A stretch of DNA of 38,997 nucleotides from a virus, in IMG/VR virus record IMGVR_UViG_3300031329_000012, positions 1 through 38,997 of that record; one strand, given 5' to 3'. Under the pieces are notes generated by a model, which saw only the letters and a program-made list of their open reading frames with translations, had not been told where the DNA came from and ran no database searches. The position numbers and the translations under genes are program-made. Positions 13,994 to 22,873 of the stretch are shown piece by piece (position 1 is the stretch's first letter; each line of letters starts with the position of its first letter).

Positions 13994-16212
13994 ACGCTTC
14001 GACGCTCTTAGCTGGCCACCGCTTACCCGCCGGGTGGGGCTTTTCGACCGTGCTCCCAGACTTAGACTTCGAGACGTACAGCGAGGCGGGTTATACCTGG
14101 GACAATGAGCTCAACAAATGGGTGTCGATAACTAAATCACCCCCGCATGGTCTAGGCGCGGTAGGCGCGTCCGCATACTCTGAGCATCCATCGACGGAAG
14201 TGCTTAGCTTGGCGTACGATTTAAAAGATGGCCAAGGCGCAAGAATGTGGATTCCATCCATGCCTCCACCTGTTGAACTATTCGAACATATTGCCAAACT
14301 CGGGCTACTAGAAGCCCACAACAGCGCTTTCGAGTGGTACATTTGGGCGAACGTCTGTCATGCTCGCATGGGTTGGCCTGCGCTCCCATATTGGCTTTTG
14401 CGTGACTCTATGGCCAAAGCGCGGGCGTTCTCATTGCCTGGCAAATTAGCGAAGCTGGCCGAAGTACTAAAAGTGTCGGATCAGAAAATAGATGACGGCA
14501 AACGCTTAATTAATAAATTAACAAAACCGCGTAATCCAACAAAAAAAGACCCTAGAACGCGCATAAGACCAGAAGAAGAACCCGTCGATGGGCCTAAATT
14601 TTACGCCTACAACGTCGGCGACATCAAAGCAGAATCCGCCGTGTCTGCTCTTATGCCGGACTTAAGTACCGATGAACTAGAATTATGGCTGTTAGACCAA
14701 TGTATCAATTTACGGGGCGTTCACATTGACTCTGACGGTCTTAATAATTGCCTAGCGATAGTCAAGCAAGCATTTGAGCAGTACACGGCTGAACTAATAA
14801 GTATAACCGATGGCCGGGTACAAAGCGCGGGCGAGATTGGCAAGATAATAAACTGGCTAGGCGCTAACGGGCTACACATAAGTAGCATTGACGCCGACCA
14901 TGTAGAGGAAGCCCTAAAGCGTGAAAACTTGCCAGCCCATGCCCGCCGTGTTTTAGAAATACGCGCATTAATAGGCGCGGCCAGTGTTAAAAAACTGTTT
15001 GCCATAGACCGCCGCCGCTCCGCCGATGGGCGCCTGCGAGACTTATTTGCGTTCTGTGGCGCCGACCGAACGGGCCGATTTGCAGGCCGAGGACCGCAAC
15101 CGCAAAACTTGCCAAACAGCGGGCCAGAGGTTGTGCGCTGCAAATGCGATCGCCATTACGGGTCACATTTACAAGAATGTCCTTGGTGTCGTTCTCCTAA
15201 AGCTTTTGCAGAATCTGCTGAATGGGGCATAGACGCAGTAAATGACGCGCTCACAGTCATAGCGTCGAAAGACCTTAAGATGGTAGAGCATTACTTCGGG
15301 GACGCTGTTGCGGCCGTTTCGGGCTGCCTGCGCGGCTTGTTTTCCGCTGCGCCTGGTTGCGACTTTCTTTGCTCCGATTATTCGGCTATTGAAGCCGTGG
15401 TCTTAGCTATGTTGTCGGGCGAGCAATGGCGAATAGACGTTTTTCGCACGCATGGCAAAATTTACGAAATGTCAGCCGCTAAAATATCCGGCGTGCCGTT
15501 CGAAGAATTGATCCGACACAAAGAAGAAACGGGGGAACATCACCCGCTACGTAAAAAAGGGAAAGTAAACGAGCTCGCTTTAGGGTTTCAAGGAGGCTAC
15601 GGTGCTTGCGTTGCTTTTGGCGCTGACAAGTACATGAATGAAGAAGAGATCCGCGAGTCAATCAAATCGTGGCGCATAGAATCGCCGATGATAGTTAAAT
15701 TTTGGTACGGATTACAAGACGCGGCCACCGCTGCAGTGCAAAACCCCGGCACTTGTTACGCGTATAACGGGTTAACTTATGGCGTGAAAGACGATGTTTT
15801 ATACTGCCAGTTATTGAGTAGCCGTAAATTATCTTATCATCAGCCGAGGCTACACCCGGACGTTACGCCCTGGGGTAAACAGGTTCTAAAACTTACGTAT
15901 ATGGGCTGGAATTCTGACTATAAAAAAGGGCCTCAAGGCTGGATGCGAATGGACACTTACGGCGGCAAGCTATGCGAGAACGTCGTCCAAGCAATAGCAC
16001 GGGACATATTAACGTTTGCGATGAAAAACATCGAGCGCGCCGGGTACGCTATCGCGCTGCATGTACACGATGAAATTGTTAGCGAAGTAGTAGAGGGCAC
16101 GGGCTCAATAGAAGAATTCGAGCGAATTATGGCAACAATGCCAACATGGGCCTCTAATTGGCCAATACGCGCCGCCGGTGGCTGGCGTGGTAAACGATAT
16201 AGGAAGGATTAA
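13990..16212 (+). CDS. Family A DNA polymerase with 3'-5' exonuclease-like domain and Cys4 insert
   Basis: A 740-residue replicative polymerase of the PolA/T7 type. An exonuclease-like N-terminus has DxE in DLDFET (about residues 24-29), NSAFE at 111-115 (Glu in place of the usual Asp) and YNVGD at 207-211. Polymerase motif A is DYSAIE (about 463-468), motif B KGKVNELALGFQGGYG (about 523-538), and motif C HDEIV (about 693-697). Between the RTGRF...QNLP element and motif A lies an insert with Cys384, Cys386, Cys397 and Cys400, a probable zinc site not present in E. coli Pol I. The ATG overlaps the upstream stop. It has no 5'-nuclease domain. Confidence 0.95.
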   Translation: MNASTLLAGHRLPAGWGFSTVLPDLDFETYSEAGYTWDNELNKWVSITKSPPHGLGAVGASAYSEHPSTEVLSLAYDLKDGQGARMWIPSMPPPVELFEHIAKLGLLEAHNSAFEWYIWANVCHARMGWPALPYWLLRDSMAKARAFSLPGKLAKLAEVLKVSDQKIDDGKRLINKLTKPRNPTKKDPRTRIRPEEEPVDGPKFYAYNVGDIKAESAVSALMPDLSTDELELWLLDQCINLRGVHIDSDGLNNCLAIVKQAFEQYTAELISITDGRVQSAGEIGKIINWLGANGLHISSIDADHVEEALKRENLPAHARRVLEIRALIGAASVKKLFAIDRRRSADGRLRDLFAFCGADRTGRFAGRGPQPQNLPNSGPEVVRCKCDRHYGSHLQECPWCRSPKAFAESAEWGIDAVNDALTVIASKDLKMVEHYFGDAVAAVSGCLRGLFSAAPGCDFLCSDYSAIEAVVLAMLSGEQWRIDVFRTHGKIYEMSAAKISGVPFEELIRHKEETGEHHPLRKKGKVNELALGFQGGYGACVAFGADKYMNEEEIRESIKSWRIESPMIVKFWYGLQDAATAAVQNPGTCYAYNGLTYGVKDDVLYCQLLSSRKLSYHQPRLHPDVTPWGKQVLKLTYMGWNSDYKKGPQGWMRMDTYGGKLCENVVQAIARDILTFAMKNIERAGYAIALHVHDEIVSEVVEGTGSIEEFERIMATMPTWASNWPIRAAGGWRGKRYRKD

Positions 16213-16214
16213 AA

Positions 16215-16370
16215 ATGAGTAAAGTCCGAACTGGAAAATTAAATAAGCCATTAAGAAAGTTTGCAGACGCGGCGGTAGATGATCGCGGCTTTCATAAAAT
16301 ACCGCCTGACCGTGAGGATATGGCCGCCTTTCAAATTAGCGCTAGAACTAAAACACGTCGGCACGGTTGA
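16215..16370 (+). CDS. Small basic protein at end of replication operon, 51 aa
   Basis: A 51-codon frame two bases after the polymerase stop, with GGAAGGA as RBS. The product (MSKVRTGKLNKPLRKFADAA..., ending RTKTRRHG) is basic and without a recognised family. It ends exactly at the base before the stop codon of the convergent late operon, so no intergenic space remains. The tight packing and good RBS support it. Confidence 0.6.
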   Translation: MSKVRTGKLNKPLRKFADAAVDDRGFHKIPPDREDMAAFQISARTKTRRHG

Positions 16371-16673
16371 CTACTTTTCCGCGTCACTCTCTCGATTAGC
16401 GGGTAAGCCCGAGTTTCTTCGGCGGTTCGCAGCTTCGACGCGTTCCGCTTCTTTTTCTTTGAGTATACAAATTTCAAGCTGAGTTTTTTGGTACTCTATC
16501 CGACCCTTTCGAAAATGCGTGTAAATTAGCACGGATGAGAGGATGATACCGACAAGCGTGGCAAGTTTTCCAATGTCGTTTGGTATCATTTCAAGCGCTA
16601 TGCCCATTCCCGACGCTATGGTCCCGACTACGGTGGTCCAAGCTACTTTTATGTCATTAACCAAGTTATCCAC
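16371..16673 (-). CDS. Small two-TM protein of the lysis cassette (holin-like)
   Basis: A 100-residue product from a GTG start, with AAAGGA 9-10 nt upstream. Two hydrophobic segments (about residues 12-30 and 37-52, the second containing LVGIILSSVLIYT) are followed by a highly charged, probably coiled-coil cytoplasmic tail (FRKGRIEYQKTQLEI...). The layout fits a class II holin or antiholin; an inner-membrane spanin would normally have one segment. It is the last gene of the late operon, next to a second holin, so one of the two may regulate the other. Confidence 0.65.
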   Translation of the reverse strand: MDNLVNDIKVAWTTVVGTIASGMGIALEMIPNDIGKLATLVGIILSSVLIYTHFRKGRIEYQKTQLEICILKEKEAERVEAANRRRNSGLPANRESDAEK

Positions 16674-16732
16674 GCCGTTGTTTCCTTTAGTAATTGTTTA
16701 GAGTGTACGCGAAATTATTGTCGCGGTCTAAC

Positions 16733-17140
16733 TTACTTTCCCGCTTTTGCGTTTGCATAATTGACACCGAAACTAGCGCTGACTATGATCCCGAATAGTG
16801 TGGTTATGGGTACAAATAAAGTCGCCACTTTATCGGTGGCTACTGATACTGATAACTGCCCGCCTACTAACACGCCGTTAACAAACTCGCCGCCCACCGT
16901 TTTTCCGATACCAAAACTTTCTAAGATTAATAATACAAGCGTAACCACAATATAAAGCGTGTAAAGGCCAGTGACCCGTCTTGATAGTTCGCGCCTCATA
17001 AGTCCATTGGGGTCTAATGTTTTGACCATTAGCACCTTCGCCTCGGCGCTCTCTTTGTCCGTTTCTATCCATTCAGACGCTATATTTTCAATGGATTTAA
17101 CAGCGCCCCCACTAATGAAACTTTTAATAAAACCTATCAT
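16733..17140 (-). CDS. Holin, 3TM family
   Basis: A 135-residue protein with an amphipathic N-terminus, a central hydrophobic segment (YTLYIVVTLVLLILESFGI, about residues 60-78) and further segments around 85-100 and 108-125. This matches the 'holin of 3TMs' family known from phages and gene transfer agents. The ATG overlaps the muramidase stop as ATGA. It would permeabilise the inner membrane so that the signal-less muramidase can reach peptidoglycan. Confidence 0.8.
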   Translation of the reverse strand: MIGFIKSFISGGAVKSIENIASEWIETDKESAEAKVLMVKTLDPNGLMRRELSRRVTGLYTLYIVVTLVLLILESFGIGKTVGGEFVNGVLVGGQLSVSVATDKVATLFVPITTLFGIIVSASFGVNYANAKAGK

Positions 17141-17667
17141 ATTTTAACCCTATGCTTGAACCAGCCATAAACGAAAGTTTCGTCTTTCTCGCGGCGTTCT
17201 GCTAACTCTATGTAGAACGCCCCTTGTAAGCAGTTAAGTGCCCTAACTAGCGCCCTCTCGTCGCGTTGCTCTAGGTATCGAGTTAACGCGCTAATTGTGG
17301 CCAGGCCGATAATACCGTCAACTTTAAGATCACGATATAAGCCCTCGCGATTGTTTAGCACGTTTAGCGAACGCTGCAGAAATAAACCCGTGCGATTTAC
17401 GCCCATATTAACGCCTGTGTCGACGACCTCTTCGGTTATCGCTTCTGATAACTTAGATAAATAGTCGCCCTGCACCGCGTCCCAGTATTGTGTCTCGTAA
17501 ATACTAAAAGCCACATAGCGAGGTAGTGAGCGCATGGCCCCATGGTATCCGTAGGCGCGAGCGACGGCCGAAGTTATACCGAAGTTTGTCTCGCCGCCGG
17601 AATCGCTAGGGTCGTCGACATAACCGCCTTCGACTTTAATTATTTTGTCAATTATGCGCTGTTTCAT
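17137..17667 (-). CDS. Endolysin, GH108 N-acetylmuramidase
   Basis: A 176-residue protein with the GH108 signature KVEGGYVDDPSDSGGETNFG (about residues 11-30), in which the Glu of EGGY is the expected catalytic acid. A C-terminal segment like the PG_binding_3 domain follows (VDGIIGLATISALTRY, about 115-130). The length is usual for the family. No signal peptide is seen, so export depends on the adjacent holin. It cleaves glycan strands at lysis. Confidence 0.9.
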   Translation of the reverse strand: MKQRIIDKIIKVEGGYVDDPSDSGGETNFGITSAVARAYGYHGAMRSLPRYVAFSIYETQYWDAVQGDYLSKLSEAITEEVVDTGVNMGVNRTGLFLQRSLNVLNNREGLYRDLKVDGIIGLATISALTRYLEQRDERALVRALNCLQGAFYIELAERREKDETFVYGWFKHRVKI

Positions 17668-17684
17668 TATAGCCCGCCTAATGT

Positions 17685-17756
17685 TTAACCGTCATAATCT
17701 GGATGATTAAAACCCATGCGTTTAAGTGCTTCTAGTGTTGATTTTGAGTATGTCAT
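17685..17756 (-). CDS. Possible 23-residue microprotein
   Basis: A 24-codon frame, MTYSKSTLEALKRMGFNHPD plus three residues, whose ATG overlaps the tail-spike stop codon (TAATG) and which fills most of the gap to the muramidase. AGGA lies 11 bases upstream. It is too short to judge by composition and may be chance. Confidence 0.3.
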   Translation of the reverse strand: MTYSKSTLEALKRMGFNHPDYDG

Positions 17757-19633
17757 TATGATTGTGTTCCTATAATTGTTCCATCCGTATTGCTAGAAGG
17801 GTCAGAGCCAACTTTTAATCTTAATTTATCTGAGTCGTCAGCCCAAATTCGGATAGGGCCAAGCCTTAAAGTACCTGTATCCCATCTTCCACCCGTAGTA
17901 GGTCCACCAATTATAACCGGCCCACCGTCATTTTTTGACAGGTTAGTATAGCCTGTATCTCTTATTTCTGTTGTTTCAGTCGAAGTGCCTTTTAAATAAG
18001 CAATAATTCGGGTTAATCCTGTTGTAGCTCCTGAGCTTCTAAAAAATCTTAATATCTGGTCGCCAGTTAAATCAGGTGAATTTACATCAGTATCACAAAA
18101 AACATCTGAGCCGTTATTAGTAACAGCCGATACTTTGTGTATTTCAGTACCTATTGTCTTAGAGACTATAACATTCGGGAGTGCATTATATGTATCAGGG
18201 TCAAACGGACATACAAACTTAGTAGTTTGCGAATCGCTATATGAGTTAAAATGGTATGGTTCTTGTGTTACCCACAATCCATCGGTGCCAACTTCTGTTT
18301 TATAAGTGTGAACTTCACCATCGAAACTAAATTTATCAGCCGATGCGCCTATTAATATGTCATAGTTTACTCCGCTAGAAATAGGGTTTGCAACTGATAA
18401 ATAACCGTTAGTGTTAGATGAGCAATTAACAAACGCACTACCCTTACCTAATATTTGTATACCATCACAGTAGTTATCTTGTGCTTCACCGCTTGTATAT
18501 TGGTTAAATGCGCCTTGGTCACGCCAACCTCCTAAAGTATTTACAGTACGCCCATTCCAAATAGCCTTGAAGTTAGAAAACTTATTTGCTGACCCACTTG
18601 CATACAATCCAGTCGAGCCATTTTTTTCTGCATAGAAGTTACTATATATACCATCACTACTTCTAATCCAAATGCCATTCAAACCATTATGAGCCGCCGC
18701 AAAGTTATCCATAAATATTTGAAAGTTTGACGGTTGAGAATATATACCATTGCCAGCGCAATTGCCTACTGCAAAATCAGTTGCGATTACTTGCTTATAA
18801 CTGTATGGAGCGTTTTGTGCCTTGTCGTTAAAGGGAGAAAAACTGTTTCCGTTATTGCCAACACCTTCAACAAAGAATATTCCATTGCCCGATGTGTTAT
18901 TATCCTTGTTACCATTAAATGTTATTTTACTCCACCCAGATTGGTCACAAGATGCAGGGACGGTCATTAAATCTTCGTTTGCACCATCGTTTAATTTTAT
19001 GTGCGCCGAACCCCTTGATTCACCTTCTATTAAAATCATTGTGGGTAATGAAAACCCGTCCATTCTGTGTATGCCGCTTGGGAAATAAACCTTCCCACCT
19101 AATGTATCGCCAACTATTGATAGCCTAGATAAAGCCGATGCCATTGCCACTGTATTATCAAAAGCATCATCACCTTTACCACCAAATTTCAATATATTAG
19201 CGACTCCGTTAATCTGTAATTTAGCAACCCGACCATTAGCAAAAGTAGCATCACCCGCTAAAGCAATGTAACCTGACGCTTGCAATATGTAATTTGCGTT
19301 TGCTCTTTCTCTGCATACAAACTCGGAGCCGGTTAGCGTTCTCGTGCTGGCTTCTAAAGCCGAAAACGTGTCGAATGACTCAACAGCTAATAGCGCTGTT
19401 AATCCTGAAAGGTACTGAGAATCGACTGCTGTATCGGGGCTTTGGCTAGGCGTTATTCCTGCCTCGGAAAGTATGGCTTGCTGAAATCCGAAAGTGTCGT
19501 TTAGGAGGTCCGCGACAAATGGCGTACCCGTGCCGTCCCCGGGGGTTGTTACGTTGCGAGCTGAGCCAAGCGGGTAATCTGTGCTAGCCGCTGCTATTTT
19601 TCCAATAAAAAGTGAATCTGGTTTAATCGCCAT
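17756..19633 (-). CDS. Tail spike with right-handed beta-helix (pectate-lyase-like)
   Basis: The start is ATG 19633 (MAIKPDSLFIGKIAA), overlapping the upstream stop as TAATG; 625 residues. Residues 1-80 are a virion-anchor domain similar to that of the upstream collar fibre (YPLGSARNVTTPGDGTGTP). From about residue 150 there is a GDDAFDNTVAMASAL element and GGKVYFPSGIH, the classic entry to a phage pectate-lyase-like beta-helix, followed by Asn/Gly-rich turns (GNGIF, SSDGIYS, GSTGLYASGS). Such spikes bind and often degrade capsule or O-antigen. The GC content falls sharply after the anchor, suggesting the receptor-binding part was acquired separately. The enzymatic residues cannot be assigned. 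Confidence 0.85.
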   Translation of the reverse strand: MAIKPDSLFIGKIAAASTDYPLGSARNVTTPGDGTGTPFVADLLNDTFGFQQAILSEAGITPSQSPDTAVDSQYLSGLTALLAVESFDTFSALEASTRTLTGSEFVCRERANANYILQASGYIALAGDATFANGRVAKLQINGVANILKFGGKGDDAFDNTVAMASALSRLSIVGDTLGGKVYFPSGIHRMDGFSLPTMILIEGESRGSAHIKLNDGANEDLMTVPASCDQSGWSKITFNGNKDNNTSGNGIFFVEGVGNNGNSFSPFNDKAQNAPYSYKQVIATDFAVGNCAGNGIYSQPSNFQIFMDNFAAAHNGLNGIWIRSSDGIYSNFYAEKNGSTGLYASGSANKFSNFKAIWNGRTVNTLGGWRDQGAFNQYTSGEAQDNYCDGIQILGKGSAFVNCSSNTNGYLSVANPISSGVNYDILIGASADKFSFDGEVHTYKTEVGTDGLWVTQEPYHFNSYSDSQTTKFVCPFDPDTYNALPNVIVSKTIGTEIHKVSAVTNNGSDVFCDTDVNSPDLTGDQILRFFRSSGATTGLTRIIAYLKGTSTETTEIRDTGYTNLSKNDGGPVIIGGPTTGGRWDTGTLRLGPIRIWADDSDKLRLKVGSDPSSNTDGTIIGTQS

Positions 19634-20460
19634 TATGCTGTTCTCCGCCAAATATATGCAACTTGATAGGGGGGAAGTAATTGTCTATTACTTACCGAAG
19701 TAGTTCCGGCCACTGTCTGCACTGTTGTCGCGTGCGCTAGCGATTCTAGGTTTTCGTTATCTTCTGTTCGTCCAGATCCGGTTATTAGTTTTCCAAGAGT
19801 TGTGGGCTCCGGTAGCGTGACACCTGATTGTTGTGATCCGTATCCGGTGATAGGGATGTCAGTTAAAGTTGCGGCGCTGTGATTGTGCGTTTTAGTTCCG
19901 CCTGTTTCGCCGGGCGTATTAAAATCGGTGTCGGCTTCGTCAAGTCCCGCTATAAAACGACCTTTAATTCGAAGCCACGTTCCAACACCGTATAGATCCG
20001 CCGGGCTATTAGAAGCGTGTGAGAAGTAAAGAGCGCCGACTGGGTTGAGTAAATCAAACATGCTTGATACCTCGGTCAACCATTTTGTGCGTGGCGAGCC
20101 TTCTGTTACCGGGTTTTGCACCGTACTGGCGGGCCCGTTTGCTTGCTTGCACACATAAGTTACACCATTAGAACCCACCACTTTAGAGCCGACCGCAAAG
20201 TCGACCTTGTCGTACCAGCGTAAATTAAATATAGATTCTAGATATTGCGGCGCTAAAACTGTGTCGGGGTTACCGTTTGGTACAAGCCCTGCGCCAGCGA
20301 GTAACGATTGCATTAAACCGTATAAATCGTCAAGCCCCGCTTTTTCTAACGGTGTGCCGTCTAAAGCGCCGGGCGAAGTTTCGTTTTTAGCGGAGCCGTA
20401 CGGATAACTTGCGTTTGCGGATGTCGTGTTGGTGTAGGTGCTGTTAATATTCAAAGCCAT
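19633..20460 (-). CDS. Tail fibre with phage tail collar domain
   Basis: A 275-residue protein. Residues 1-85 are an anchor domain shared with the downstream spike (YPYGSAKNETSPGALDGTP). A collar-type segment runs from about residue 140 (NPVGALYFSHASNSPADLYG, GTWLRIKGRFIAGLDEAD). A GGTKTHNHSAATLTD element and the C-terminal LLPPYQVAYIWRRTA close the fibre tip, as in many collar-domain fibres. It lies directly after the YmfQ-like protein, where Mu-like phages encode their adhesins. Confidence 0.85.
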   Translation of the reverse strand: MALNINSTYTNTTSANASYPYGSAKNETSPGALDGTPLEKAGLDDLYGLMQSLLAGAGLVPNGNPDTVLAPQYLESIFNLRWYDKVDFAVGSKVVGSNGVTYVCKQANGPASTVQNPVTEGSPRTKWLTEVSSMFDLLNPVGALYFSHASNSPADLYGVGTWLRIKGRFIAGLDEADTDFNTPGETGGTKTHNHSAATLTDIPITGYGSQQSGVTLPEPTTLGKLITGSGRTEDNENLESLAHATTVQTVAGTTSVSNRQLLPPYQVAYIWRRTA

Positions 20461-21234
20461 TTAGCTATACTCCACTATTAAGCCTATCCACTGTTGGGCT
20501 GGGCATAATTTTAAACATAAAGCCTCGAACTCGTCTCGTCGGGCTAAGTCTATTGTTGCCTTGGCGCCAAAAGCCTCGGCGCCAAGATAAATAATATAAG
20601 GCCATTTAGCCTCGTCCGTCGGTATCTCGTACACTATTGTAGCAGGTTTATTTACTAATAACCTACCCGAAGCGCCGTTAGTAGCGCCGCTAATTGCCTG
20701 CGCGTTACCGCTAATTGCCACCGAGCCCCCGCTGTTTAGATAGAAACCAAGCCCGGTTGTACCGTCGGCTAACACTTCGAACGGGTTCCGGGGCGTTGGC
20801 GCGGAGGCTGTCTCAGTGCGTATAATGTTGCCCGCTTCTGCTAGGGGTTCGCCACACTCGGCTAAGGTCTCGCCGCATTCTACGATATAAGACAACTCCC
20901 ACCATTCGTGCACAAACACGTTAAACCCCGCGTTCTGTAGTGATGTTTGTATGTAGTAGGGGGATTGCCCACCTAATGCTTTCCAAGTAGCATCTAAACG
21001 GTCTCGGCGCTCTTGCGTTGTCAATGTGGTCGCCGGTAGTCCGAATTGATTTTCCCACGCGTTAAGCTCGCGCGTAGTTTGTGGAAATATGTCGGACCAT
21101 ACTAAATCCACATGTTCTTTAATATCAGCGCCTAAAAACGTTAAGCCTTCAAAAAATTGGCGTAGCTTTTTATCAACAGTTAGGCGCCACGCTCTAGCGT
21201 TAGGTAGTAAGTGCTGAAAAATTCTAAGAAACAT
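20461..21234 (-). CDS. Baseplate protein, Mu gp48 / YmfQ-like (DUF2313)
   Basis: A 257-residue protein starting MFLRIFQHLLPNARAWRL. The LLPxxxAW element, the LVWSDIFPQTTRELNAWE segment and the LDATWKALGGQSPYYIQ segment are typical of the Mu gp48 family, which links the wedge to the fibres. The C-terminal part has a short repeat (ECGETLAECGEPLAEAG, about residues 121-137). It sits in the conserved order gpJ-like, gp48-like, fibre. Confidence 0.88.
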   Translation of the reverse strand: MFLRIFQHLLPNARAWRLTVDKKLRQFFEGLTFLGADIKEHVDLVWSDIFPQTTRELNAWENQFGLPATTLTTQERRDRLDATWKALGGQSPYYIQTSLQNAGFNVFVHEWWELSYIVECGETLAECGEPLAEAGNIIRTETASAPTPRNPFEVLADGTTGLGFYLNSGGSVAISGNAQAISGATNGASGRLLVNKPATIVYEIPTDEAKWPYIIYLGAEAFGAKATIDLARRDEFEALCLKLCPAQQWIGLIVEYS

Positions 21235-22430
21235 TAGATAAACCCTATGCTAGCCGCTTTCGCTTTTTCTCCGATACCTAATTGGTAGGTTGCCACGGGC
21301 GTTGTGTCCGTTTCTTCTATCGTAGCTGTGTCGAATATTCCGCCCGACGCGCTGACGATGCTGTCAACAATACTTATGACCGCGCCCTGAGTTATCCGGT
21401 CCCGTCTAGGTGGTATGCTTAAGCCTATAATAAACGGTTCGCGGTCTAAAAAATACTGTGTGATAGCCGCTGTAATTTCTGCTTGTACTGCTGCTAAATC
21501 GTCTACGACTATCCCGTCAACCTCTACATCAAAACCTGTTCGAGTAATTGCGTTACTGTTGACAAACGCATTAACGGGGCGCCTTGATGCTAAACCGTCT
21601 TGGTCAAAATTAACCGAGTTAAGTACTGCTAGTAATTGCGGTGATGTGGGTATGCCATCGGCTGATCCAGAACTAGCGACCGTGGCCTCTGAATATAAAT
21701 CGACTTCGCCAGGGTCGCCCGTGTACGGGTAAACGTTTATGATCCCGACAACTTCCTCGCCCCATCCCTCATAATCCGAGTATGCGCCACCCTGCGGCCG
21801 TTTCTGGAATCGGTCTATTATTCGCTGGCGATACGCTTCGGTTGACTCTGCGTTGGCGCCTGTGACTGTTTGAGAGTCCACGACTGCGTTACGGTTAATG
21901 TTTGCTAGCGGGTTGGCAAAGCTAACAACGTCCGCGATCTCTAAATTGCCGATGACACCCGCGCCGCCCCCGCCTTGCTGGTCTGCCGAAGCGCGTATCG
22001 TGACTTGCACCGTTGACGCGTTTAAATTTATCGTGCCAATTGTTATATATGTCACGCCGTTGGCTGAATTAACTAGCTGAGACCCTGAGGGTAATGTGCC
22101 CGTTTGATTATCGACTGTTATGTCTATAAGTAGCTCGGCGTTGGTCGCAGCAACGGGGTCGCCTATGCCAATCAAACGGCCCCATTGCGTTAATGGTGAC
22201 ACCGTTTTGCCGTTTATTGTGGTTTCGCTGATACTGGCCGTTTGCACAAACATTTGTAAAAACATAAAGCCTGCATATTTATACAGTAGGATGAAAACGC
22301 CTCCGAGTGCTTTAGCTAAGACTCGTAAGAATGCTTTAGGCAACAACGGTATGGATTGATTGAGCGACGCTTCTAGCTGCGCGATTATGTTGTCGCTGAT
22401 ATCTTTTGTGGTAGGTGTCTGTAAACTCAT
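21234..22430 (-). CDS. Baseplate J-like wedge protein (Mu gp47 type)
   Basis: The start is ATG 22430 (MSLQTPTTKDISDN), overlapping the gp46-like stop as ATGA; an upstream in-frame ATG at 22445 is less likely. The 398-residue product has the baseplate J pattern: a helical N-terminus, NAESTEAYRQRIIDRFQKRP (about residues 195-214), GGAYSDYEGWGEEVVGI next, and a C-terminal module of beta structure. It builds the wedge around the tail hub. Confidence 0.9.
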   Translation of the reverse strand: MSLQTPTTKDISDNIIAQLEASLNQSIPLLPKAFLRVLAKALGGVFILLYKYAGFMFLQMFVQTASISETTINGKTVSPLTQWGRLIGIGDPVAATNAELLIDITVDNQTGTLPSGSQLVNSANGVTYITIGTINLNASTVQVTIRASADQQGGGGAGVIGNLEIADVVSFANPLANINRNAVVDSQTVTGANAESTEAYRQRIIDRFQKRPQGGAYSDYEGWGEEVVGIINVYPYTGDPGEVDLYSEATVASSGSADGIPTSPQLLAVLNSVNFDQDGLASRRPVNAFVNSNAITRTGFDVEVDGIVVDDLAAVQAEITAAITQYFLDREPFIIGLSIPPRRDRITQGAVISIVDSIVSASGGIFDTATIEETDTTPVATYQLGIGEKAKAASIGFI

Positions 22431-22873
22431 GATCCCGCCTTCCAATTTTCCACAAACTCAAATCGAGACTCTTGGCCAAGCGCTTCGACATCAATTGTTA
22501 ATTTTATTTTATTTACGCCCGGAATGCTAGCAACCACATTTATATAAGACGCGGCGCTGTCATTTAGCATCCAAGCTAAGTCGCGGACCGCTGCGTCCTG
22601 TAGTCGTTTAAGATTGCCGGTTGTCGCTGGCAGCCCTTGAAGTAAATTTTGTGTTTCGCTGTGATACTCTCTTGACGGGTTTTCCTCGCCAATATTGCCC
22701 CACCAATTAGCGGGATTATTCGGGCGCCCGTCATCATCCTCATTGCCGCCAAAAAGCGACAGATAAACGGCCGTATTTAGTCCGCCACCCATGATAACCA
22801 TGCCGCTGTCGACTGTAATGTCACCACCGTCGGGTGTCTGAAATAAACTAATGTCGCCCTGTTGTGCTGTCAT
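22427..22873 (-). CDS. Baseplate wedge protein, Mu gp46-like
   Basis: A 148-residue protein with the gp46/GpW-type features: DISLFQTPDGGDITVDSGM near the start, LSLFGGNEDDDGR, then NPANWWGNI and a central helix LKRLQDAAVRDLAWML. It is similar in size and order to Mu gp46. The ATG follows directly on the end of the spike gene, overlapping it by one base. Confidence 0.88.
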   Translation of the reverse strand: MTAQQGDISLFQTPDGGDITVDSGMVIMGGGLNTAVYLSLFGGNEDDDGRPNNPANWWGNIGEENPSREYHSETQNLLQGLPATTGNLKRLQDAAVRDLAWMLNDSAASYINVVASIPGVNKIKLTIDVEALGQESRFEFVENWKAGS

